Position numbers and translations under genes: made by a program. A stretch of DNA of 13,379 bases from Sediminicultor sp035648055 (GTDB lineage: Bacteria; Atribacterota; Phoenicimicrobiia; Phoenicimicrobiales; Phoenicimicrobiaceae). How positions within the stretch are numbered: position 1 is the first letter of the stretch; each line of letters begins with the position of its first letter. Below, piece after piece: positions 6,577 to 13,093 of this stretch. The notes below the pieces were generated by a model. The model was not told where the DNA came from, ran no database searches, and saw only the letters and a list, made by a program, of their open reading frames with translations. Location of the stretch: contig DASRMF010000137.1 in the NCBI GenBank assembly GCA_035648055.1, positions 1-13,379 of the forward strand, read 5' to 3'.

Positions 6577-7851
6577 CTATAATAAATACCTTAAGTAGAG
6601 ATAGGCTGAAGATAAAACAATAGATATTAACATTATCGGAAGGCCGATTCTAAAAAAATCTTTGAAGGTTATTATTCGGCCCTGTCTTTTTAATATATTT
6701 ACTCCTACTAAATTGGCTGCGGCTGCTATCAAGGTTCCATTTCCTCCCAGGCAGGACCCCAAGGATAAGGCCCACCAGACCGGGTTGAGGTTAAATGAAG
6801 TAACTGCTCCGATATTATGAATGACCGGAACCATAGAAATGGTATAAGAGATATTATTAATAAAAGAACAGGAGATTCCCGAAACCCATAAAACTGACAG
6901 AGCAGTCAGGGTGAGATTTCCCTTGGTTAGAGTAATGATTTTATTGCTTAGCCATTGAATGATTCCTACTTTCTCTACTCCAGCTATCACGATGAAAAGT
7001 CCGATAAAAAAGAAGAGAGTTGACCACTCTACTTCCAAGAAAGTTTCTGCCGGGTCTATATTGCTGACCAAAAGCAATATAGTTGCTCCTGCTAAAGCCA
7101 CAGTAGCTGCTTCTAAACCCAGATTATGATGGAAGATAAAGACTGATATAGTTAACAAAAAGACCATTAAAGATTTTTTTAATAATATGGGGTCTTCGAT
7201 TGCTTTCTTTTCATCGAATTTTTCCACTCTCCCCCAGGCTTCCTTTACATTTTGCGACATTTCCTTTTTATAAAATAGCCTGACAAAGAAGGGTAAAAGA
7301 ATTAATAGAATCAGGGCGAAGGGTGCGAGATTTATAATAAAATCCATAAAAGATAGATGGGCTGCACTTCCGATTATTATATTAGGAGGGTCACCGATTA
7401 AGGTTGCTGTTCCGCCTATGTTGGAAGCAAATATTTCAGACAGCACTAGAGGCGCAGGAGATATTTCTAAGTTTTCACAGATAGCTAAAGTTATGGGGAC
7501 AATTAGTATTATGGTGGTAACATTATCCAGAATCGAGGACAGGATGCCAGTAATAATACTAAGAAGAAATAAGAGGTAAAAGATGTTTCCACGAGCGAGT
7601 TTAGATATTTTAATCGCCAGATATTGGAACAGGCCGGTCCTTTTGATTATAGAGACCATAATCATCATTCCGGTCAGTAGGCCGATAGTATTGAAATCTA
7701 TGGCTAAAAAAGCCTCTTGTTGAGTTAATATTTTTAATAATATAAAAAGAAGGGCTCCGCATAAAGCAATCACTGTGCGGTTGATTTTTTCCAGGCTAAC
7801 AAATATAAGAGTAGTTATAAATATTATTAAAGCTATAAGTATTTGGTTCAT
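6577..7851 (-). CDS. ArsB/NhaD-superfamily ion permease
   Basis: This 424-residue membrane protein has about 11-12 hydrophobic segments and belongs to the ArsB/NhaD/citrate-transporter (IT) superfamily. Signature pieces are LDNVTTI (residues 108-114) and SNIGGTATLIGDPPNI (143-158). A diverged second-half counterpart, INNISYTI and LGGNGTLIAAAANLVG, reflects the inverted two-repeat fold. It would move an inorganic anion or Na+/H+ across the cytoplasmic membrane. Arsenite, sodium and other ions are all possible, and the sequence does not decide. It follows the CBS gene by 53 bases on the same strand. AAAGGAA lies about 13 bases before the ATG, a little far. No ArsA ATPase gene is present. Confidence 0.85.
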   Translation of the reverse strand: MNQILIALIIFITTLIFVSLEKINRTVIALCGALLFILLKILTQQEAFLAIDFNTIGLLTGMMIMVSIIKRTGLFQYLAIKISKLARGNIFYLLFLLSIITGILSSILDNVTTIILIVPITLAICENLEISPAPLVLSEIFASNIGGTATLIGDPPNIIIGSAAHLSFMDFIINLAPFALILLILLPFFVRLFYKKEMSQNVKEAWGRVEKFDEKKAIEDPILLKKSLMVFLLTISVFIFHHNLGLEAATVALAGATILLLVSNIDPAETFLEVEWSTLFFFIGLFIVIAGVEKVGIIQWLSNKIITLTKGNLTLTALSVLWVSGISCSFINNISYTISMVPVIHNIGAVTSFNLNPVWWALSLGSCLGGNGTLIAAAANLVGVNILKRQGRIITFKDFFRIGLPIMLISIVLSSAYLYLRYLL

Positions 7852-7904
7852 TAATTAATTTTATTCCTTTCTTTTATTGGGGGAATCTAGGTTAGTGTTC
7901 TGTT

Positions 7905-8345
7905 CTAATCTTCTTCCATAGCATTTTTACATAAACAAGAAAGATTCAATATTCCCACTAATTTTCCCTCTCTTACTACCGGGACTATTCTTAGGTGTTT
8001 TCTAAATAATAAATTTGCTGCCTCGGTTCGGCTAGTATCCTCTTCCACCGAATAGACTGTAGTGGTCATAAAATCTCTTACCGGCAGATGGGCAATCTTT
8101 TTAGCTTGTTGGGAAAACTGGTTGAAATCGGGAATAAAAGATGGATTTTGTAATTCTTTATAATAACCCGGCAAGCTTGCTTTAGTAATGTCACTTTCCG
8201 TGATTATTCCGATGACATTCTGTTCGTTATCTACTACCGGTAACCCCACCATACGCTGTTGGCTCATAATCTTAACAGCCTCTTTTATCGGAGTATCAGC
8301 AGATACTGAAGTTAGGTCTTGTATCATAACTTCTTTAATTTTCAA
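7905..8345 (-). CDS. Twin CBS-domain protein, probable regulator of the adjacent permease
   Basis: This 146-residue protein consists of two CBS motifs (roughly residues 7-56 and 89-140), a pair that forms a Bateman module binding adenine nucleotides. CBS1 ends in the full ligand-type motif GIITESDIT. CBS2 ends in GILNLSCLCK, where the usual Asp is missing, so only one site may bind nucleotide. The residues between them (60-85) form a charged linker. The start codon is TTG (8345-8343 on the minus strand): KIKEVM directly after it matches the usual CBS N-terminus, and the next ATG would remove that part. Eight G precede it as the ribosome site. It is the first gene of a two-gene operon with the ArsB/NhaD permease and probably senses energy or nucleotide state for it. 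Confidence 0.85.
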   Translation of the reverse strand: MKIKEVMIQDLTSVSADTPIKEAVKIMSQQRMVGLPVVDNEQNVIGIITESDITKASLPGYYKELQNPSFIPDFNQFSQQAKKIAHLPVRDFMTTTVYSVEEDTSRTEAANLLFRKHLRIVPVVREGKLVGILNLSCLCKNAMEED

Positions 8346-8351
8346 GATTAT

Positions 8352-8359
8352 CCCCCCCC
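8352..8359 (-). promoter_or_regulatory. Homopolymeric G8 ribosome-binding tract
   Basis: On the minus strand the sequence before the TTG start is AGGGGGGGGATAATC, a run of exactly eight G ending 6 bases before the start codon. It is the only purine-rich stretch that can act as a Shine-Dalgarno site, pairing with CCUCC through G-U wobble. Runs like this are prone to slippage in replication. Confidence 0.6.
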
Positions 8360-8378
8360 TAATTGGTAATTTTATTTA

Positions 8379-8406
8379 ATTATATTCCTTTTTATCTTTT
8401 TATCAA
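8379..8406 (-). promoter_or_regulatory. Sigma-70 promoter of the CBS-permease operon
   Basis: On the minus strand, TTGATA (8406-8401, 5 of 6) is followed by a 16-base spacer and a perfect TATAAT (8384-8379). Transcription would start near 8372, giving a leader of about 27 bases that contains the G8 tract. Confidence 0.7.
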
Positions 8407-8413
8407 GCCTGAA

Positions 8414-8554
8414 TAGTCGTTTGTCGCTGGTAGTTAGTATTTAGTAAAGAAAATACAGAGAATAAATTTAAGATACAAAACGAGATTACTTTGGGCGTTT
8501 CGCAACGAATGAAAAAACTCGCACTTCATAAATTGTATTTAAGAACAACGACTA
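8414..8554. repeat. Degenerate inverted-repeat block, possible remnant of a dispersed element
   Basis: TAGTCGTT (8414-8421) and AACGACTA (8547-8554) are perfect inverted ends about 140 bases apart. Just inside, TTAAGATACAA (8469-8479) and TTGTATTTAA (8533-8542) are near inverted copies. The middle (8481-8507) reads CGAGATTACTTTGGGCGTTT then CGCAACG, with a small hairpin CGTT-tcgc-AACG (8496-8507). The text resembles non-coding repeat families that I recall from many draft genomes (GAGATTGCTTCG...CGCAATGA type). No open reading frame or transposase is present. Copies elsewhere in the genome would be needed to prove it. Confidence 0.4.
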
Positions 8555-8559
8555 GTAAC

Positions 8560-8697
8560 AAAGTGTTTTAATAAAAAAACAAAATTTTTATTTATTTTTT
8601 ACAAAAAAAAGAGGGTTTTTAAAAAATTTGTAGAATTAAATATATATAAGGGAAATATTAACCTAAAGTTAAACATGAAGAAAGGAGGGGCCAAAAA
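8560..8697 (+). other. AT-rich leader of the sugar-kinase operon
   Basis: This completes the 352-base gap between divergent units (8346-8697). Bases 8565-8650 are almost wholly A/T with many A- and T-runs and no reading frame. A weak promoter pair, TTTAAA (8618-8623) and TATATA (8641-8646) with 17 bases between, is possible. TTAAC (8658-8662) and GTTAA (8668-8672) form a small perfect dyad 26 bases before the start codon that could be an operator. AAAGGAGGGG (8681-8690) is a strong ribosome site. Confidence 0.3.
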
Positions 8698-9606
8698 GTG
8701 AAAGCTTTGTTGTTCGGCGAAATTCTCTGGGATATTATAAATAGTAAACCTTATATTGGCGGCGCCCCCTTTAACCTTGCTGCTCATCTGGCAAAAATGG
8801 GACTTCAATCAACACTTATTTCTTCTGTGGGTAATGATACCCTGGGTAGAAAAGCCCTAAAAGAAGCAGAAAAAAGAGGTATTAATTCTTCCTTCATCAC
8901 CACCCATCCTGATTTGCCCACCGGGAGCGTAGAGGTAAATCTGGATGAAAAAGGTCACCCTGCTTATCTAATAAAAGAAAATGTTGCCTGGGATAATATT
9001 ATTTTAAATCAAGATTTAGCCGCCGATTCGACCAAAAATAGATGGGAAGTATTTTGTTTCGGGACTCTCGCTCAACGGAGCAGGGAAAATCGGGAAATGC
9101 TCGGTCAAATTATTTCCTGGGTGCGTCCTAATCAAATTTTTTACGATGTAAATTTAAGGCAAAATTACTACAGGAAGGAATGGATCGAAAAATCTCTATG
9201 CCAGTGCTCGATAGTAAAACTTAACGATAGAGAGGCGCTGGTTATTTCTGAACTCCTCTTTGGACAGACATTGAAACAGGAAAACCTTGTTGAGCTTATT
9301 TGCCAGGAATACCACCCTTCTATTGTCTGTATTACTCACGGCAAGAACGGTTCATCTATCTATTATAATGGAAAATTGGAGAAAGTAGCAGGTATAAATG
9401 GCCCGGTAGCCGATACCGTAGGAGGCGGAGACAGCTATAGTGCAGGCTTTCTGTTTTCTTATTTATGCGGGAGCAGTTTATATGAAGCGGCGGAGTTTGC
9501 GGAAATAATAGGTAATTTTGTGGTTTCCCAATCCGGGGCAGTACCCGAGTACCCCGAATGGCTGGAAAAAGAAATAGAAAATTTAAAAAGGAGGATAAAG
9601 CTATGA
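8698..9606 (+). CDS. PfkB-family sugar kinase (fructokinase-like)
   Basis: This 302-residue ribokinase/PfkB-fold enzyme would phosphorylate a sugar with ATP in the cytosol. The N-terminal substrate part has FGEILWD (D12) and the PfkB-1 region GGAPFNLAAHLAKMG. The C-terminal PfkB-2 signature is DTVGGGDSYSAGFL, with catalytic base D245 and the GGGD anion hole (GAGD is commoner). KLNDRE in the middle matches the fructokinase/ScrK type, but the sugar is not certain. The start is GTG at 8698, chosen because AGGAGGGG lies 7 bases upstream and MKALLFGE is the family N-terminus. Its TGA overlaps the next gene's ATG (ATGA), so the two are probably translated in concert. No sugar transporter is near. 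Confidence 0.9.
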   Translation: MKALLFGEILWDIINSKPYIGGAPFNLAAHLAKMGLQSTLISSVGNDTLGRKALKEAEKRGINSSFITTHPDLPTGSVEVNLDEKGHPAYLIKENVAWDNIILNQDLAADSTKNRWEVFCFGTLAQRSRENREMLGQIISWVRPNQIFYDVNLRQNYYRKEWIEKSLCQCSIVKLNDREALVISELLFGQTLKQENLVELICQEYHPSIVCITHGKNGSSIYYNGKLEKVAGINGPVADTVGGGDSYSAGFLFSYLCGSSLYEAAEFAEIIGNFVVSQSGAVPEYPEWLEKEIENLKRRIKL

Positions 9607-10049
9607 AATTAGAAAGTCTTGAATTTGAAAACAATGGATTTATTCCGGAAAAATTTACCTGTGATGGTAAAGACATTAATCCCGGGCTAATTATTGAGGA
9701 TATACCGGAAGGAACTAAAAGATTAGCTCTGGTCATAGAGGATCCTGATGCACCAATGGGGACCTGGGTGCATTGGGTGGTATTTAATATCCACCTTACC
9801 GATATTATAGAGGAAAATACAGTTCCGGGCACTCAAGGAACTAATGATTTCCGAAAATTAGAGTATGGAGGCCCTTGCCCGCCTTCGGGCACTCACCGTT
9901 ATTTCTTTAAATTATATGCCCTTGATGAAAAGCTCCATAATATAGAGGAGGGTTGCAAGAAGAAGGAATTAGAGGAAGCCATGGAGGGGCATGTTTTAGC
10001 TACAGCAGAACTGGTTGGCCTATACGAGAGAGAAAAAAATAAAGAATAA
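9603..10049 (+). CDS. PEBP-family (YbhB/YbcL-type) protein
   Basis: This 148-residue protein belongs to the bacterial branch of the phosphatidylethanolamine-binding/Raf-kinase-inhibitor-like fold. The two conserved blocks are DPDAPMGTWVHWVVFNI (about residues 48-64) and GPCPPSGTHRYFFKLYALD, which together build the small anion pocket. There is no signal peptide, so it is cytosolic. The biochemical role of this family in bacteria is not established. I start at the ATG at 9603 because AAGGAGG (9588-9594) precedes it. An ATG at 9558 is in frame but lies within the kinase gene without a site. It overlaps the kinase by 4 bases and is followed 10 bases later by the DUF4139 gene. Confidence 0.9.
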   Translation: MKLESLEFENNGFIPEKFTCDGKDINPGLIIEDIPEGTKRLALVIEDPDAPMGTWVHWVVFNIHLTDIIEENTVPGTQGTNDFRKLEYGGPCPPSGTHRYFFKLYALDEKLHNIEEGCKKKELEEAMEGHVLATAELVGLYEREKNKE

Positions 10050-10059
10050 GAGGTTTAAG

Positions 10060-11718
10060 ATGAATAAAACAATAAAGACTGTAGTATTTTTGGGATTAAT
10101 TTTTTTCATTGGTATCAATGGCTACACTGCCGAAGTAGAAGTAAATTCAGAGATTAGTGAGATTTGCGTCTATACTGATTCTGCTTTGATAAATAGGGTT
10201 ACCCATCTTGAACTTGATAAGGGAACTTATACGGCAATTTTCTTAAATATCATTCCCGAGGTTGACGAGAATTCTTTAAGGGTTTCTGCAGAAGGGACAG
10301 CGATAATCAAACTTTTTGGAGCACAGGTTAAAAGAGAGTATTTAGAAGAAGTACCTTCGGAAAGAATCCAGCAATTAAAAGAGGAAATTCAGAAATTAGA
10401 AGATCAGATAACCCGAATGCAAAACCTGAAAACCATACTTATGGAGAAGAAGAAATTTCTAAACTCTATAACTCTATTTTCCAATACACAAATTCCTCAA
10501 GATTTGATTACCAGTATGCCGCAAATAAGCGATTTAGAAAATATTCTTAGTTTTTTAGATACAGGGTTAAAAGATATCTACACCCAGGCCTTAGATTGTG
10601 AACTTGAGATTAGAGATTTGAATAATAAACTTGAAACTTTAAAAAGAGAATTGTCCCAGGTATCCGGGGTACAGAGGAAACTAAAAAGATCAATTATGGT
10701 GGAGCTGGAAGTTTTAAAAGAGGGGACCACAGATTTGAAAGTTTCTTATCTGGTAGGAGGTGCTTCCTGGAATCCTATATATGATGCCCGGGCAAATTTT
10801 GAAAAATCCGAGGTCGAATTAGTTTCTTATGGAGTAATTAAACAGGTTACCGGCGAAGATTGGTTAGAGGTAGATTGCGCTTTATCAACAGCTAAGCCAA
10901 GAATCGGGGGAAGTATGCCTTATGTAGCTTCCTGGTTTTTGAGACCATATCAGCGCGAAGTTTTATCAGATAAAGTATCAGCTCCATTAGCAACTGCTTA
11001 TCAAACCGAAGCATTTAAAAAAGAAGCGGGAGCTTTAGAAGAAGGAGTAGAATCAGAGATGAAATATGCTACTGCCGAAGAAAAAGGTATTGCTGTAATC
11101 TATAATCTACCTTCTAAGGTAAGTGTGAAATCTGATAAATCGGAACATAAATTTCCCGTTTCTTCGCAAATTTTATCAGCCGAGTTTGAGTATTCGAGCT
11201 ACCCTCGGGTTAGTCCATTTGCTTATCTTGGTTCCCGTGTTACCAACAGCAAAGGCCTTCAATTACTTGCTGGCCGGGTAAATATATTCCTGGAAGGAGA
11301 TTTTGTGGGATTTTCCGGCATTGGTAATATTGCGCCCAGTGAGGAGTTTGATCTATATTTAGGTATTGATGAAAATGTTAAAGTAAAAAGAGAATTATTA
11401 GAAAAGAAAGTAGATGAAACCCTGATAGCCGGGATCCCCTCACGAACTAAGAAAACGACTTTTAAATATAAACTTACTGTAGAGAATTACAAATCTAAAA
11501 AGATTAAGGTAAAACTATTTGAAGCTATACCCGTTTCCGAAGATGACCGCATTAAAATTAAGATAAATGAAATAAGTCTTGAGCCGGGCAAAGAGGATTG
11601 GGAAGACCGTAAAGGAATCTGGTTATGGGAGTTAGAATTAGAATCTCAGCAAAAGCAGGAAATATTTTATACCTTTACTGTTGAACATCCCCGGGATATG
11701 TTGGTAGAAGGATTGTAA
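10060..11718 (+). CDS. Exported DUF4139-domain protein with N-terminal DUF4140-like region
   Basis: This 552-residue protein starts with a signal peptide (MNKTIKTVVFLGLIFFIGIN, likely cut after YTA at about residue 24). Residues 36-80 (VYTDSALINRVTHLEL onward) match the DUF4140 beta domain. Two coiled-coil stretches follow (about 98-134 and 165-208). The DUF4139 domain begins near SYLVGGASWNPIYDAR (229-244) and includes QVTGEDWLEV and LSTAKPRIGG. Relatives are surface or periplasmic proteins once called mucoidy inhibitor A, with function unproven. I chose the ATG at 10060, after AAGAGGT (10048-10054). An earlier in-frame start at 10015 inside the PEBP gene would bury the signal peptide. It lies 10 bases behind the PEBP gene, as the last gene of that set. 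Confidence 0.85.
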   Translation: MNKTIKTVVFLGLIFFIGINGYTAEVEVNSEISEICVYTDSALINRVTHLELDKGTYTAIFLNIIPEVDENSLRVSAEGTAIIKLFGAQVKREYLEEVPSERIQQLKEEIQKLEDQITRMQNLKTILMEKKKFLNSITLFSNTQIPQDLITSMPQISDLENILSFLDTGLKDIYTQALDCELEIRDLNNKLETLKRELSQVSGVQRKLKRSIMVELEVLKEGTTDLKVSYLVGGASWNPIYDARANFEKSEVELVSYGVIKQVTGEDWLEVDCALSTAKPRIGGSMPYVASWFLRPYQREVLSDKVSAPLATAYQTEAFKKEAGALEEGVESEMKYATAEEKGIAVIYNLPSKVSVKSDKSEHKFPVSSQILSAEFEYSSYPRVSPFAYLGSRVTNSKGLQLLAGRVNIFLEGDFVGFSGIGNIAPSEEFDLYLGIDENVKVKRELLEKKVDETLIAGIPSRTKKTTFKYKLTVENYKSKKIKVKLFEAIPVSEDDRIKIKINEISLEPGKEDWEDRKGIWLWELELESQQKQEIFYTFTVEHPRDMLVEGL

Positions 11719-11773
11719 AGAATTTTTATTTTAATGAAAGAAAGTTCCTCCCCCTGGCGTATAGATAAGTGAA

Positions 11774-11790
11774 TGACAAAAAAATTGTCA
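11774..11790. promoter_or_regulatory. Dyad TGACAA-N5-TTGTCA before the exported-protein gene
   Basis: TGACAA (11774-11779) and TTGTCA (11785-11790) are perfect inverted arms around five A. They lie 31 bases before the start codon at 11822. No T-run follows and no -10 hexamer fits, so it may be an operator or a leader hairpin. Evidence is limited to the symmetry. Confidence 0.3.
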
Positions 11791-11821
11791 ACAAACAAAA
11801 ATTTAAGGAGGAACGAATAGA

Positions 11822-12445
11822 ATGAAAAATTCAAGAAATTTAAAAGTCGGAGTAACTCTTCTGGTCGCAGCACTGGCAGTCGGAGTTTTTGCCCTTGTCG
11901 TTTGGGCAGATGGTAATGGAATGTATGGAATGAGAGGGGGATCCAGTGGAAATCTTGCAAGCCCCAGATATGGCATGCAAGACAAAGGGGTTTCTAACCA
12001 GGGGCAAACTCAAGATTGTGAAGACTGTGTAGGATATTTGAATAACGGAATGGGCAACAGAAATAATGCACCTGATGATGATGGTGATGGTATCCCCAAC
12101 GGACAGGATGCAGATTATGTCCATAATGATTGTGATGAAGAATGTGACGGCACCTGTGATAGTGAACCTAAAGGTAACGGCATGGGAAGAAATTCTTCAG
12201 ATAATGTTTCTGGATTACAGTCTCATGTAAGCGGAATGGAAATGAAGACTATGACCATTGAAGATATTGCTACCCTTTGGGGGATAGATGCTAGCAAATT
12301 GTTAGATGGAATTCAGAATGAATTTAAACTTATTCAAATGTATAACACAGGCAGCACCATAGATGACTTAAGGGGAGAATATAGATTTTCGCCTTATCAG
12401 ATAATGGAGATTGCAGAAAGAATTAAAGCAGCACCAGTCGAATAG
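11822..12445 (+). CDS. Unfamiliar exported protein with Ca-loop-like acidic motif, Cys cluster and duplicated C-terminal helix motif
   Basis: I do not recognise the full-length family. The 207 residues start with a signal peptide (about 1-29, likely cut after VVWA), so the protein is exported. Residues 30-80 are low-complexity, rich in Gly, Asn, Met and Gln. C66-x2-C69 precedes DDDGDGIPNGQD (85-96), which resembles the calcium loops of thrombospondin type 3 or EF-hand-like repeats, as a single copy. C104, C108 and C112 follow with regular three-residue spacing in an acidic stretch. The C-terminus holds two similar motifs, TIEDIATLWGIDASKLLDGI (145-164) and TIDDLRGEYRFSPYQIMEIA (179-198), evidently an internal duplication. 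AAGGAGG (11805-11811) gives a good start. A strong terminator follows, so it can be a separate transcript or the tail of the DUF4139 unit 103 bases upstream. Confidence 0.75.
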   Translation: MKNSRNLKVGVTLLVAALAVGVFALVVWADGNGMYGMRGGSSGNLASPRYGMQDKGVSNQGQTQDCEDCVGYLNNGMGNRNNAPDDDGDGIPNGQDADYVHNDCDEECDGTCDSEPKGNGMGRNSSDNVSGLQSHVSGMEMKTMTIEDIATLWGIDASKLLDGIQNEFKLIQMYNTGSTIDDLRGEYRFSPYQIMEIAERIKAAPVE

Positions 12446-12488
12446 ATTCTTAACCATCAAAATAAGATAACTAATATTAATTAACATG

Positions 12489-12531
12489 AAATAACTCCCT
12501 TACTGATAAGAGTAAGGGAGTTATTTTTTTT
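12489..12531 (+). terminator. Strong intrinsic terminator
   Basis: A perfect 16-bp stem (12489-12504 with 12511-12526, core CTCCCTTACT) has a 6-base loop and ends in a run of eight T (12524-12531). It closes the exported-protein gene and isolates the Rrf2-ferritin unit. Confidence 0.95.
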
Positions 12532-12564
12532 GAGTAGAAAATATTTAAAAATCTTTAAAATAAG

Positions 12565-12593
12565 TTGACAAAATGATACAATAGTGGTATCAT
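12565..12593 (+). promoter_or_regulatory. Near-consensus promoter of the Rrf2-ferritin operon
   Basis: A perfect TTGACA (12565-12570) is followed by a 17-base spacer and TATCAT (12588-12593, 5 of 6). Transcription would start near 12600, leaving a leader of about 70 bases. The strength and the dyad inside it suggest that it is normally held down by a repressor. Confidence 0.8.
12573..12593. promoter_or_regulatory. Perfect 7-7-7 operator dyad between -35 and -10
   Basis: ATGATAC (12573-12579) and GTATCAT (12587-12593) are exact inverted repeats around AATAGTG. The right arm covers the -10 hexamer, so bound protein would block RNA polymerase. The Rrf2 protein encoded 77 bases downstream is the obvious candidate ligand, as these regulators commonly control their own operon. 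That is inferred from position. Confidence 0.65.
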
Positions 12594-12669
12594 AATAAAA
12601 AGAAAAAAACAAGGCTTTTGAAACAAAGAAATTGTTGTTGATATTAAAAGATTAAAGGAAAATTGATAA

Positions 12670-13077
12670 GTGAAATTAATCAAGAGGAACACCGATTATG
12701 CGATAAGGGCACTTTGCTATATTGTCGAACAAAAACAAGAGCTAATCTCAGCTGAACAATTAGTTAGATCCTTAGAGATGCCCCGCCCTTTTTTAAGAAA
12801 AATACTACAAACTTTAAATAAAGAAGGGTTACTTAATTCATCTAAGGGTAAGGGTGGCGGTTTTACTTTAGCTATATCTCCGGAGAAAATAAGTCTAATC
12901 GATGTAATGAAAATATTTCAGGGACCGATAAGATTAAACGAATGTAAATTTAAAAAAAGCGATTGTCCCAATATAAGCGATTGTCTTTTAAAGGAAAAGA
13001 TAGATGAGATAGAGAAAGAAGTAATATTGAGATTAAAAACCATTACTCTCGAATCTTTATTAATAAATAAAAAATAG
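12670..13077 (+). CDS. Rrf2-family transcriptional regulator with three-Cys cluster
   Basis: This 135-residue protein is a dimeric winged-helix regulator of the Rrf2 family (IscR, NsrR, CymR). The N-terminus KRNTDYAIRALCYI, the recognition region RPFLRKILQTLNKEGLL (39-55) and wing SKGKGGGFTLA (58-68) are all typical. Three cysteines, C92-x6-C99-x5-C105, stand where NsrR and IscR hold an Fe-S cluster (usual spacing x5 and x5), so it may sense iron, NO or redox state. The start is GTG at 12670 with AAAGGA at 12654-12659. It lies 16 bases before the ferritin start, so the two are cotranscribed from the promoter at 12565. Cluster type and ligand are inferred. Confidence 0.9.
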   Translation: MKLIKRNTDYAIRALCYIVEQKQELISAEQLVRSLEMPRPFLRKILQTLNKEGLLNSSKGKGGGFTLAISPEKISLIDVMKIFQGPIRLNECKFKKSDCPNISDCLLKEKIDEIEKEVILRLKTITLESLLINKK

Positions 13078-13093
13078 AAAGGAGGTGAATATT

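Noticed and set aside
6555..6607. Inverted repeat AGCCTATC / GATAGGCT at the 3' end of the permease gene
   Set aside because: Only 8 bp with a spacer of 37 bases, partly within coding sequence and without a T-run. Chance is the simpler explanation.
6577..7851. The permease as a proven ArsB arsenite pump
   Set aside because: The superfamily signature is clear, but sodium/proton and other anion carriers share it. It is not adjacent to arsM and is transcribed in the opposite direction.
8560..8697. A small RNA or replication origin in the AT-rich tract
   Set aside because: There is no DnaA-box cluster, no stable fold and no clear promoter-terminator pair; AT-richness alone is not evidence.
9558..9602. 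An earlier start for the PEBP protein inside the kinase gene
   Set aside because: No ribosome site is present, and the family N-terminus fits the ATG at 9603 after AAGGAGG.
10015..10059. An upstream start for the DUF4139 protein inside the PEBP gene
   Set aside because: It would place a charged stretch before the signal peptide and lacks a ribosome site. The ATG at 10060 has AAGAGGT.
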